NCBI GenBank assembly: GCA_021234155.1 | Contig: JAJEKV010000084.1 | Span: forward strand, 3,539,702-3,603,701 | DNA: 64,000 nt | Source: Isoetes taiwanensis | Taxonomy: Eukaryota; Streptophyta; Lycopodiopsida; Isoetales; Isoetaceae | Reading direction: 5' to 3' | Position numbers and translations under genes: made by a program | Notes under the pieces: generated by a model | The model's database searches: none | What the model was told of the DNA's origin: nothing | Seen by the model: the letters and a program-made list of their open reading frames with translations, nothing else | In this document: piece after piece, positions 1-11,353 of the stretch | How the letters are laid out: each line of letters begins with the position of its first letter | How positions within the stretch are numbered: position 1 is the first letter of the stretch

Positions 1-274
1 AGTCCACTGCTAAGTAATCCATCCAACAAAAAGTAAGTTTCATAAATATTTTTAAAAGAATGTTGTATGAAAAAAAATAGAAGATCTTGATGCCCACGGA
101 TAAACACCTCAATCCGATTCAAAAATGTTCCAAAGCGGGTGTTCTATTCAAAATAGATGTTGTAGAATCTCCTCAAGCCTACATAGAAACTTTTCAAGAA
201 TCTTGAATAATGTACTAGAATCTCCTATTGCAGAGACACCTGAACAGAATGTTCTGAAACATGAAACTTACAAG

Positions 275-485
275 GAAATGTTTTGAACAATGCATTGGCC
301 TCAACTTACATTGTAGGAACATGCTAAAATTGGAATATGCACCGTAGAACGTGCTACACTGACTCAGATAAAATGTCCTAGATTATAAACTATGTAAAGA
401 GAATGTTCTGGAATATGCATCGGTCCGAACTTGTGCTATAGGAACATGCTAAAGTTAAAACATGCACCGTAGGAAGTGCTAAATT
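275..485. repeat. Imperfect direct repeat, two units
   Basis: Two diverged units start near 275 and near 401. Both contain the blocks 'aggaacatgctaaa' and 'atgcaccgtag' in the same order and spacing. Function unknown. Confidence 0.6.
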
Positions 486-490
486 TCTTA

Positions 491-512
491 CGCGCGCACA
501 CACACACACACA
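491..512. repeat. (CA)n microsatellite
   Basis: A short CG-then-CA dinucleotide run is read directly from the sequence. Confidence 0.9.
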
Positions 513-698
513 TTGCATCTATCTTGTAGAGCAATGGGTCACCCTTGGCCTCTTTTTTGTAGTTGAACTAGTATTCTTATCCGACGTTTTGTGAAGGGTT
601 ACTAAACTATTTTGGCATTTCGATTTTAAAAGCATAAATCATATCTTGCCCTTAAATGTTGGGACTCTGTTACTTTAAGATCTAAATTACATTTAGAT

Positions 699-960
699 GG
701 GTAAAAGCATATGTCTATTTATCGAGCCGATGCCGATCTAGGTAGGGCGAAGCCTTCTGGGGCGCGTGCCGTGATATGACTAAAACGGGAGAGACACCTG
801 TCGCACCATTCTCTGTCCATTCCACTCTGATCCTCGCGAGGGCGCGTTCAGAGGCATGGTGTACCACTAACGTGGATGGCTCCTCGCTCAGGTGTCCCGA
901 CCCGGATGGGTGAGGACACACCGAAAGGACGTATGTCTATAAGGTGGGGGAGTAAGATCA
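699..960. other. GC-rich block with a MITE-like end
   Basis: The block begins with GGGTAAAAGCAT, which matches the terminal inverted repeat of the 319-bp MITE at 47581. A little downstream (around 1050) is 'cactgggtactgggcac', resembling that MITE's interior. No matching inverted end is found, so this is at best a truncated or rearranged relative. The GC-rich centre matches nothing I recognise. Confidence 0.25.
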
Positions 961-1156
961 TATCCAGGAGAAAACTGCGGCTATACATATATATGGCATG
1001 CCTTAAAAAATACATTCAAGGAACATAATTGTACCCAAAACAGTAGCTAGCACTGGGTACTGGGCACTTGTGGTAACTATTTAAAAGTGATGTATTTTTT
1101 TTATTTATTTTTGGGTTGCCCCTAAGGGGGCAAACCCTTGTTTATGTGGGGTTTGT

Positions 1157-1198
1157 GGCATATTCTAGGTATATGCCAGTATATGCCTAGAATATGCC
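1157..1198. repeat. Perfect-looking hairpin (inverted repeat)
   Basis: Two 18-nt arms (1157-1174 and 1181-1198) are reverse complements with one mismatch, separated by a 6-nt loop. No terminator or RNA gene context supports a function. Confidence 0.8.
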
Positions 1199-4100
1199 GA
1201 TGACTGCTAAAAACCCATTATTGGCTGTAAATGCTAGGTCACTTGTGTTAGTGGGCAGCCACTCTCGAAACCGGCCAACCGGAGAGGTCTCCTCTCGTTG
1301 GTTACAGGAGTCCTTTCAAGAAGCAGTCTATGTTTTCCCTTCGGGCAACACATGAGCATGAGTTTAAAGCGCCAAGTAAATCCGTGTAGCTAAGGCCAAA
1401 CCGGATTGTGATAGAAATGATGGTAGTGAATGCGCCGAGTAGGAGCTCTATGCCCCGATCTTGAAGAAATGGCTCGCTCCGCCCATGGATATTCTTCACA
1501 TTGGGTCGATTGGCGCCGTTTTTGCCCGATGCCATGTTGTCCGTGATGCCCTAGTTTTGCTTGAAATCGATCATCACGTAAGGATTATAAGAGCTATGCG
1601 CATATATTTTTACTTTCCTTGCTCTTCCGTATAAACAAAGGATTGCGAGATAATTCAAGCTCGTGGGTTTAAAACTGCTCGAACGATCCCAAATCCCAAA
1701 CAAGGTAAGCCTTTTGTCGAGTGTAATCTAAAGCTTCAATTTAGAACCTAGTTTCGTGGTGCTAATTAGCACAGCAATCAATAACTCAGTCCCGCAAAGC
1801 TCCAAGCTTTAGGGCGAAATATATGCTTGCATACGCTTTACCTTCTCTTTTTGGTGATAAATATGATACTTTTAAAGCCTTTTAAACCTCTATGGAACTC
1901 AGAATTCGATAATGCAGAGTATCCTTAGCATCTCATTCTAAAGCTAATCAATTGCGTTGAGAGCATGGCAAAGACCTTTGGGTTGTACATGCGGACATAC
2001 CGCATTGGCGCATAGCAAAGACCATCAATATTTCATAGAGTGGCTCGTTTCTCAAAGATGCTATCTCATGCAAATTTGTTCTTGATTCCTTCCAGAATTC
2101 AATGTGATAAAGCGGCGTAAAGCCATAGATATTGTATGTTAAACCGTAGATACTATGTTTGGAGTTCTAAATGGTGTGAATCGACATCAGAGGGCCTTAC
2201 ATAGCTATATATAAGCAGCTGGGTTTCCCCACTTACGTAAATTTGCGTGATGTGGATTTGAAGGTAGATCTTCAATATGTCTGGTAAAGGTAAAGTTGGT
2301 TCTTGCATTTGTAAGCTATGTTCCAACTAATTTTTAGTAAATATCTTCATGCAGGGTACTTCAGATAGGTTAGGGATGATTGTAGCTTCCATTCTGATTC
2401 TTTAAGAGCGTGCAAATATCCGAGAGCGTGAATGAAGGTATAATAGCAATCGATTCTTTGTAGGTCCTTGCAACTTTGAAAGCTCCTTGCTTTGTTGAAA
2501 TATACCCTTTTGGTTTGAAGAGCTTCTCATGGACTTCATGTTGTGGTCTGTGGTTTTTGAATTTATTCAAAATGCTTTCACAGAACCTATTTTGCAAATT
2601 CTGCAGTTTGATATAGTAATAGCAGTAAGTGCAGCCATTTTTCCTGCTATTTAGAAGGCCATAGTAAATCCACATCTAGAGGCATAATAGCAAAAATATT
2701 ACTGAGCATTTTGGACCAGCTCATTTATGTGGCTCATGTACTTTGATTTATTTCACTCATTTGTGCTATGAATTTGGAAAACATGTACCTAGCAGTTTTT
2801 GTAGGTTGTTCTCTAAGCTTTCCAATGCATGCTCATGCTTAAGAAGTGGAGCTCCCTTGTTGAAGTTACGGCCCTGTTACTAGTCTGCTGTAGAATTAGA
2901 GCAGCAAATGCACTTTGTTATATTTGACATATTTAGACTAGGAATTTCAAACGGATGCATTGGTTGGTGAAACAGAGCTTGCACCTGCAAGGTATGCCAA
3001 TCTTATCTGTTGCTCTGCTCTATTACTCTTTATTATGCTTAGACCTAAGGAAATTCCCAGAAATAGGGTCACGGATTGATCCTGCAGAGCTGTATGATGG
3101 TTTAGAATACTGAAAAGGAAGAAGATAGAAGGAGATAGAAAAGGAGATATCTTGTGATTCTACAGAAATATGGAGTAATAATTGACTGTGATCATGGTAT
3201 TGAGAGAACTTGAGTTTGATTCGTAAATAATCTCAGTTAGACCTTAGTTAAATCATTATACACCATGTTAGATACCACCATATATTGAATTGATTGTTTT
3301 AGAAGCATTTGAGAAGCCATAATTGGTTATAGATTAAAAGGCGCTGCAAAGGGCATGCAAGGGATGCACATTAGCATTTGCTGGGAAGGGAGATAAGATC
3401 TTGAGAATCTTCGGAAACGGCCAATCTGAGAAAGGCATCAAAGGAAGCTTTGCATTGCTGGATCTATTTTTGAGCAGCACGATCACGCTCCAGAAAGAAT
3501 ATCAATGAGTTTATGGGGCATGACCAACAGTAATCCTATATAATCTAGGATGCAGCTCGACAAGGATTAGGTTCTTTTTATGCATTAATGTGATAGTTTA
3601 TGGTTTTAATTGTAGGTCTTTCTAATGTCATACCAAATTGCGTAAGGATGAAGGGCATATTTTGCAGCTTCTCTGAAACAGACGAGGTACCTCTTTTTTT
3701 AAATATGTTGTGATTATGAAGAAATATGGAGTAGTAGTTCACCTTGATGGTGGTAATGACAAAGAATCTGAGTTTGATAGTTAAATTGTCTTGGCTTTCA
3801 CCGGATGCTCAACACCTTCAGGGCAAATGCAGAATAGAGATCCAGCAAACGTGGAGCACGTTTAACTCAATGAGCACAGAATGTTAGAAAAAGAGCAATC
3901 CATGCAAGGGAGTTACTCAGGAGGATCTATTAGAGTAAATTGTTCCTAGATAAAATGGAATAGGATGTTAACTGTAGCATTCTTCCTAGATCAAGAAAGA
4001 AAAGTATAGTGGTGAGGAGCATAAGGGCCAACCATATGCTTTTGTGCTTGCACTCAGTGTTTTTAGCCGATCTCTATTTTTTGCATTTATTGAGTCCATA

Positions 4101-6341
4101 TTACTTTGATTTTGTATAGTCTTTGCTTGCAGTTATAGCTTCGGGTGTGCAAAAATATGGACATGTTCTAATTTGTGTGGTTAGATTCCAGTCAAACTTG
4201 AATGCCAAGACGTTCTTAATAGTTTTCAAGCTTCACATTGGCATGGTTGCTCCAGGAACCATCTTAGACAATGACAATTTAAAAAAAAATAAAAATAAAG
4301 AAGCATCCAACATCATATATTGCAGAAAAATGAAAGCTATTTTATGTGGTTTAACTTGCATAGTTCTCCATCTATTAACAAGGGTTATCATTGTAACATA
4401 ATAATTATCTTTGCTTTTGCGGGAATATTGAAGGAAAACAACCAAGAAAAATTGGCTTCCATGTACACCGGGCTGGTATAATTTGTTGTTGCCTATGTCC
4501 CCGAAGTTGAAGCTTGTATGCAAAGGATTATTTATATAATTTAGAAAATGATGGTGTTCCAACGGTGAAGATTGTAGACAGAGTATGGATATTTATGATG
4601 ATTTTCTATTGTGCACACTTTGTTTTTTTAAACATATGGTGAAATTGCACATCCAATGGGAGAGCAACCCAATCGTGCATACATAAAACCATCAGAGGGG
4701 ACGTGGTAAAAATGTTACCGGCACCCTATTAGTGACATCAAAACAACGCGAATACCAAATTGCCTTTGAAAGCATGAGCATGGATAGATAAGTCGCTCTA
4801 GTAAATATACTGAAATATTGTCTTATACCCACTTATTTGTGTTTTTTTATTTGTGTTGGAAGTATTGATTGTTTGTTGTGTTAACAATTGCGGAGCGCTT
4901 GCATTTAGTGCTTCTCTTGTGTGTCCTACAATTTTGCAAGTGCACTTTGTGCTGGGTTCTTTGATAAATTTAAGTACCAACCAAATAGCAAATACGGTTG
5001 TCATTGTGAAGTAAAATTCAAGAATGTGAGGTGAAATGCAAGAATGCTGCGTGAAAATTGATAGCAACATCAACACTTAGATTTGTCTTAACCTGCTTTT
5101 ATGTGTCCTAAATCATAGCGCAACACTTTATAGCATGAGCCCATTCTATATCTCAGGTACTCGTAAATCATAGAGTTATTCATTGCACAGTATCATTTAT
5201 GTGAATTAACTAAAAGTATTATTCTATTCTCCCCCAGTTCTATAAATTGACATGCACAGCTTCGTAAACAAAACTTCTAGCTAAGAAAACGACACATTGT
5301 GTTCTCACAAAAAAGACCCGACACGAAACGACGATCTAGAAATTATGAAACACACTTTCTCTCTACCGGAGGGCAACCCCTCGTGCGCAGCACCTTGTTT
5401 TTTTTGCCTATGATAACCTCAAAAATATGGAGTTAGGGGCTAATTGTCCTAAGGTTGGAGGCGTATAATTAGTGAAGGTGGTTATTTTGGAATTTTTTTT
5501 TTTGTTGGTCACAATCTTATATTACGAGATATTAGGATTGGGGGCATTTATATATGCTAGGTATTCTATATTTAGGTCTTGTGAGCATGGAATACAGTTG
5601 ATGTGGTATCCAGAAAATAGTTTGGGAAGTAAACATCGTAAACACTTAGTATTTTACCTTCATGGTGATTTTTATTTTTTAGGAAATTTGAGTGTTTATT
5701 CTCGAAAGTTTGGAGAACCCATTTTTGGGCACCCATGTTTGCCCTCCCAAAACTGCTTCATCTGGATTGGATTTGGTTCTAGATTGTTTGATATAACATT
5801 GACACTTGGTCTTGCATGTCGATTTGATTGAGACCCTACCCGAAATCGCTCAAATTTGGGTTGATTCTGCTACTTGCAGGTTATCTCGATATGGATTCAG
5901 GTTGCGCGTGTGATAAGAAAATTCTTTCGATCTTGTTTAGAGGATGTTCACATTCCCTACTATCTCTAGTCTTGATCCGCAGTATAAATATTTAGGTAAA
6001 AACTGTGTCATTCCAGCTTTCTTATTGCTTTCTGTTCTTGGAGGTCATAGTTGCAACTTAGCTTAGAGTTCTTTTTTATTCTTTGTTTTTGTGCAGGTCT
6101 TTCTTCGTAGATTGTCGACAAATTTTCCTTTTTTAGTTTTGTATTTATGTTGCTCAATTTTTGCAGATTATTTTCCTAGCTTCATGGCGGAGACTCTTAT
6201 TCTCTTGTATTGTATAATCAGGAGGTGCAAAAAAATCAGGTGATTTTGCCTCAGTAATTGAGAGTTTGCATCCGTTAAATATCAATCCACATCTCTCCTT
6301 TCATATCCTCTATATGACGTCTTTTATAAGAAGTGTCAAGC

Positions 6342-6640
6342 AGCAACAACAAAATCCCATATATGGGGTCTTCAAAGATATAATAGATAGGTAGGTAGGT
6401 AGGTAGGTAGGTAGGTAGGTAGTTGTTTTAACGTCACACCACTAGGCAGGATCCAACTGGTCATGTAACCAAATAAGCAGCATCAAATCCCTCATATGGG
6501 GTCGTTAAAATAGTGAACAACAACAAATTTCCATATACAAGGTCTTCAAAGTAGTGAGCAATAACCAAGTTACCTATATGTGGTCTTCAAAATAGAACAT
6601 AGGAGTAGCGAGGAGCAATCAAGTCCCTTATATAGGACTT
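6342..6640. repeat. Degenerate tandem repeat, about 45-50 bp units
   Basis: About five loosely repeated units have the pattern 'caacaa..cccatatatggggtcttcaaa', interrupted by a TAGG microsatellite. Units begin near 6342, 6478, 6519, 6568 and 6613. Confidence 0.6.
6388..6423. repeat. (TAGG)n microsatellite
   Basis: About nine copies of the tetranucleotide TAGG in a row. Confidence 0.95.
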
Positions 6641-6910
6641 TCAAAATTTTTTCTTTTTCTCCGCTTCCTTTTTTTTGGCTTAAGAACAAGGGAGAATGTT
6701 GACCCTAAGGGAGCAACAACACCTTAATTGTTCAACTATCTGTGGAAATAGATGAATATTGCAGGGATTGAAAGGTCTTGAGAAGTTGCATAAGCTGACG
6801 AACGTTAATGGATCATTAGAAATGACTGAATCAATGTATCAATTGCCATGTTCTTGCTTTTTTAGTCCAAATTTCTTGATTTCACTATTTCTTGATTCCT
6901 TGCTTATATC

Positions 6911-7420
6911 ATGGCAATGGGGCCGCAGCGCCTCAAGGCCTGCTGGAGGGAAAAGAGATCTCAATGGTTGGCTAGATGGAATGTGCAGGAGCACAGGTGC
7001 ATACATGTGCAAACAGAGGCAGATCGCCATAGCTTGAGGCAATATCTTGACGCTTGCTTCCTCAGCAAGCTTTGGGATGCCAATGCCTTTGAACATGTCA
7101 AAATAGCACATACTAGCGCCACATAAATCCCACATTGGAACGAGGCCTGCAATGCTACCTGCGTACCCACTTGCCCATGAAAAGGCGCAGACTCATTGCC
7201 TCCATTCGCACGGGGGCACATCATCTTCGAATTGAGACGGGTAGAAGGATTGGTGAGCCACGCCAGGACAGGCTTTGTCAATGCTGCCAAATGGGAGTCA
7301 TTGAGGATGAATCTCATACCCTTCAAAGTTGCCCAGCATATGATCAAATTCAGACGCGCTTATCTTTGAAGTTGGTCGCTTTGGCCACCGTTACATGTGA
7401 CATTGAGTACAAAGATCCGT
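6911..7420 (+). pseudogene. Retroelement C-terminal zinc-finger remnant
   Basis: Two overlapping frames encode the end of a non-LTR-retroelement-like polyprotein. The part at 7135-7422 reads RLIASIRTGAHHLRIE, then a Cys-x2-Cys pair, then an EDESHTLQSCPAYD block. This matches the C-terminal C2HC-type finger typical of LINE or mobile-element reverse transcriptases (CxxC...H...CPxY). The upstream part at 6911-7126 lies in another frame. There is no reverse transcriptase domain nearby, so this is a small decayed fragment. A related fragment on the opposite strand lies at 8146-8790. Confidence 0.55.
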
Positions 7421-7934
7421 GACGGTCTTTGGGATCATACCTTCAGGAGGTTATGGACATGCGAAATCAGTTATGTCCTCGGGCACACACTTGACATGTA
7501 TATATACATTGATGTATACTTGTACAGTTTGACAACATTCTTATTACTGCCACGGTTTTTCCCTCGAAAACCCTTCGGGGTGGGGGTTTTTTAACCCGGA
7601 CAGTAATAAGTTTGATGCGCTCCTTATGGGTCCCATAGGCCGATTGGCCTCAGTAGACGATAAAAAATCATTCTCATTGTTATTCTCATTCTAAATCTAT
7701 ATTGTAATAGAGCATTGAAGTGTTTTATAGCATCGCAATGATGATTTCAACTGATCCAAATTCAGGAAAGCCATCAAGAAAGCAATTGACAAAAAGCTGC
7801 TTCTGATCTCAAAGCCTTGAGCTAAAAACTCATCAAAGGTATAAGTAGCCCTTCACTTCATTTTCTTTTTACAAACACCTATAAGGACATGGGATGCCCT
7901 TATGCATGTGATTATGTGTGTGTGCGTGCCTGCA

Positions 7935-8064
<130 letters not shown>

Positions 8065-8145
8065 GTGAAGTGAAGTGAAGTGAATTGTATTAATTCATCT
8101 TGTCAGACCATCAGGTCTATAGGACCGATTACAGAAATATGTACA

Positions 8146-8790
8146 TCAAGAAACAAATATCATGTCATCCGGCAAGAACTCATCATCGAGTAACTCGCCA
8201 TCGCTCTCTGCCATCTCATCTCCACTAGATTCAATAATCTGTTTGATTGCCACCTCTCTCAAATTCAGCAAGTCCAACAAAACGCTTCCAACTATAGTGG
8301 CAGGCATATCAAAAAACTGCAGTAAGCTAGTTGCCTCAATGTTGAATCGGGCTCTCAAAGACTGGTATGCTGGGCAGACTATTATTGCATGTTCTTCATC
8401 TTCTACATCATCCGAACTGCATGCCCTGCAGGTCCGGTATTCACGTTGTATGTTGTACCATCTGCCGACTTCTATACTCAAGTGGTTGGCACTAAGGCGC
8501 ATCCTACAGATGGCATGCCTCTTAGCCAAGGAGATATTTTCATGCAGATATCCTATTTCTCACAGCATAGGGTTCATTTTCTCCTGGTAGTGTGACATTT
8601 TGATTCCAGGTGCACGCCAAATTCTCTCTCGCACTTTTTCTTGCACCCAATCCCTAATCCTGTTCCTGTTGCTTGCCATTTTCTTAGCCAAATCATACCC
8701 CATTTTCTTAGCCAAATCATCCCGTCTGCATACCAACCCTTATCCATCGTTGCTTTTAGAGCCAGCCTTGGATAACTTTCCTCGTCCAAG
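8146..8790 (-). pseudogene. Retroelement C-terminal zinc-finger remnant (minus)
   Basis: The minus-strand frame at 8529-8146 encodes RLSANHLSIEVGR, then CRAC, then EDEEHAIIVCPAYQSLRARF. This is the same CxxC...EDE.H...CPAY architecture as the plus-strand fragment at 7135. The preceding 260 bp (8790-8530) encode a Lys/Trp-rich stretch in another frame with an internal duplicated segment. The fragment is frame-broken and lies between two long GA tracts. It is most likely the 3' end of an old non-LTR element. Confidence 0.55.
8676..8723. repeat. 24-bp tandem duplication
   Basis: 'ccattttcttagccaaatca' occurs twice head-to-tail (8676 and 8700). It gives the duplicated WLRKWGMI segment in the minus-strand remnant. 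Confidence 0.9.
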
Positions 8791-8824
8791 CTCCCTAACC
8801 TGCTTAGATATGTTAAGTAATGGC

Positions 8825-9085
<261 letters not shown>

Positions 9086-9240
9086 CTTAGAAAATGGGCT
9101 ACAGAATAGGACAAATTTTAGGTTGGAATGGGTGTTAATGGCAAGAGCACAACCCTCATGCACAAATGTCCATTACTTTTGCCATTTTTGTTTTCTTACA
9201 GAAAAAAGGCAAAAAGAGCATAGAATAGTGAGGTGGCAAG

Positions 9241-9302
9241 ATGGGGTGGCAAATAGAGTGGTGCCTTTGGCATGGGGTGGAAAATAGAGTGGTGCGTTTG
9301 GC
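9241..9302. repeat. 31-bp tandem duplication
   Basis: Two head-to-tail units of 'atggggtggcaaatagagtg' plus 11 further bases, differing at two positions. Confidence 0.85.
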
Positions 9303-10333
9303 AGATTGAGGTGGCAAAACTCTTATTAGCTAAAGCTTAGTAATGACATAATTTTTTGGATGGATGATGTTATCATTTGACTGATGTGGCATGATGATGT
9401 GGACTCAAAGCTTAAGATATGAATGTACAGGAGTCATGACGACATGGAAATAATGACTTGCAAACCTTATAGAAACATTGCCATTGGTTTTTTTGGAAGG
9501 TAGAAAAGTAAAAGGATGGGTCAAATTGATTAAAAGGCAAGGAATTGAACAAGAGGACATGGCAATTGGAAAAATGGAAAAGAGCAAATCTCTTTCATTT
9601 GAAATGGTCGTAGGTTTACCAAGTATTTTCCAACAATGTGGGATGCACAACTTTACGAAGTTTTAGCAAGACGTTTACGAAAACTGATCCTTGCTACTAA
9701 GGCTCCTATTTAAAGTTTGTAAAACAATGGATTTCAATGCTTCTTATTATTTAGAACCTGTGACTGCTAGAAATGCTTAAAATGTTGTCAGGCCTAGGAA
9801 CAAACTACCTAATGAATATAATGCAAAGGCTGTATGGTAGAATAGGCTGGCACATCAAGGAAGTAAGAAATAAAAGGATAGAACTTTATTGGCATCTTTT
9901 GTTTGATGTCAGGATTGGCATGCCTGCATGAATATATAGGTATAATATGGAGAGGTTATGTGAAGAAATAGACCATCCCATTGGCTGAAAGATGGAAGCA
10001 TGCAAATGAATCATGAGAGATGAAAGAAGGAAGATGGAATTATGAAGTCAAACTGGCTGGCTTGACAACACATCAAGCACATGGAAAATATTATGGAGGA
10101 CATGTGATTCAAATTCCAACATTCAAATCCACGTCACTTTTTAAATAGAAAAAGAACAGTACTTGAAGCAAGAATATGTAGTGGCAACAAGCTTATCTTT
10201 CTTCCACTCCAATAAGCAAGGGGCACACATTAAAATGATATAAAACAACATAAGTGAACTATAAGTACATCATATATTTTGTTATTAAATGTACAACATG
10301 ACATTAAAAGGTCAAAAGTTTGAAACCTTGTGA
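9303..10333. other. Intergenic stretch, nothing recognised
   Basis: AT-rich DNA with only short ORFs and no recognisable domains. If the HUH ORF at 10334 belongs to a transposon, this is where its left end should lie, but I could not identify a terminal repeat. Confidence 0.5.
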
Positions 10334-10792
10334 ATGTACATATCATATTTTGATTTAAGTCATGCATGTGTTGGGTCCTCCCTCAGATTGGGTTATGGAT
10401 GCTTGGGGATGGCTGGCATGGATGCTCCTCCTGAATATTATGACATGCTAGTTAAATTTTGTGAGATGGACTGTATTGCAGGGGTTATTGCAGCAGAGAG
10501 GGGGAGTGATCTTGATCACTTACATTTCCAGTGTGTTTTTAGACTATCCCTGAAGTCTCCCAAACTTGTGAACTTGGCCATAAAGAGACGATTTGGGTGG
10601 GGATCCAAGAAGCCTATTGGGGTGGTTCTTGTGTGCAAAGCACTGAAGAACATTAGACTCCATTGCTTTCAGGGCTTAATTGGATACTGCATGAAAGACA
10701 TGGATAAGCCACACTTCAAGCTGCAAGAACGTTTTGGAAAGGCAGTTGGAGATGGGGAAAGATTTGTATTTGTTGTATGGTGCTGGTTGTAA
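10334..10792 (+). CDS. HUH endonuclease (Rep-like) ORF, candidate rolling-circle transposon
   Basis: This 152-codon ORF shows the two hallmarks of an HUH single-strand endonuclease. AAERGSDLDHLHFQCVFRL contains the His-hydrophobic-His motif (HLHFQ at 10517-10531), preceded by the ERG that often leads into it in Rep-type proteins. About 55 residues later comes GYCMKD (10682-10699), a Tyr-x-x-Lys-Asp nucleophile motif of the single-tyrosine type. Such enzymes nick and rejoin DNA in rolling-circle replication. No helicase domain follows, unlike Helitrons, so a replitron-like element or a captured Rep is more likely. The N-terminal 27 residues before MAGMDAPPEY may not be translated. A GT..AG pair (10789-10831) would join it in frame to the next ORF but would be a very short intron (43 nt). 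Confidence 0.6.
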   Translation: MYISYFDLSHACVGSSLRLGYGCLGMAGMDAPPEYYDMLVKFCEMDCIAGVIAAERGSDLDHLHFQCVFRLSLKSPKLVNLAIKRRFGWGSKKPIGVVLVCKALKNIRLHCFQGLIGYCMKDMDKPHFKLQERFGKAVGDGERFVFVVWCWL

Positions 10793-10831
10793 ATATTTAT
10801 TCTTTGATTGATCATGTTTCTTTGCTTGCAG

Positions 10832-11353
10832 TTCTTTGATAATGTCTGGTTTAGAGATGGAGATTGGTAATGGGAGCGTGGTTGGGGCTACTGTTGGGGG
10901 CCAGCCTGGGGCTCCTGATGTCATAAGCCCCGTGGGTGTTGTGGAGGGTGGTGCAGCCCATGGTAATGAGGTAATTGATCTTACTAGTGATGAGGATGCC
11001 TCGTCATCACCTCATGTGAGGCCTCCTGCGCCGGGCCAAGTAGTCATGATGTCATACATAATGCCACGCCCTCTCTCGTTGTCTTCTCCTCTCCAAATGG
11101 GAAAAGGGTACAGGTGGCCTTAGAGGTGGTTCAATCTGTTGTGAACATCAATACGCTGGCCGAGTCTATGGCAGCCTCTGTTCGTTTATTTAGGATGCAA
11201 CTCGGGCATTTGTTTGCAGTTTTAGAGCATGCAGTTGCACACATGGAGTGGGAGGAGGTGGAGGTAAGCCAAACTGAGCGCCAGCATATGCGGGCACATA
11301 TGAACTTGGCAAGGACTCTGAGGCGACATAATGCTGTCATGAATAACAATTAG
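10832..11353 (+). pseudogene. Downstream part of HUH element ORF with SUMO-interaction-like motif
   Basis: Two overlapping frames continue from the HUH ORF. The first (10836-11123) contains EVIDLTSDEDASSS, a hydrophobic V-I-D-L core followed by acidic and serine residues. This fits the consensus of a SUMO-interaction motif. The second (11114-11353) is helical and His/Met-rich (LAESMAASVRLFRMQL, then AHMEWEEVEVSQTERQ). One frameshift separates them. No catalytic domain is seen. The position directly behind the HUH domain suggests one original polypeptide, now broken, or a spliced product. Confidence 0.4.

Larger units (their letters stand above)
1..6900. other. Gene-poor AT-rich region
   Basis: No reading frame here resembles a known protein. 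The ORFs present are short and on both strands, and lack consistent coding composition. The stretch holds the small repeats listed separately, a GC-rich block near 0.7-0.95 kb, and an old diverged duplication (around 3135-3215 versus 3708-3780, sharing an 'aaatatggagta' core). I see no RNA gene. Confidence 0.6.

Noticed and set aside
5472-5831. 119-codon hydrophobic ORF
   Set aside because: No ATG at its start, no recognisable domain, AT-driven composition and no supporting context.
10789-10831. Confident intron joining the HUH and SUMO-motif ORFs
   Set aside because: GT..AG and frame fit, but 43 nt is shorter than typical plant introns; kept only as a possibility.
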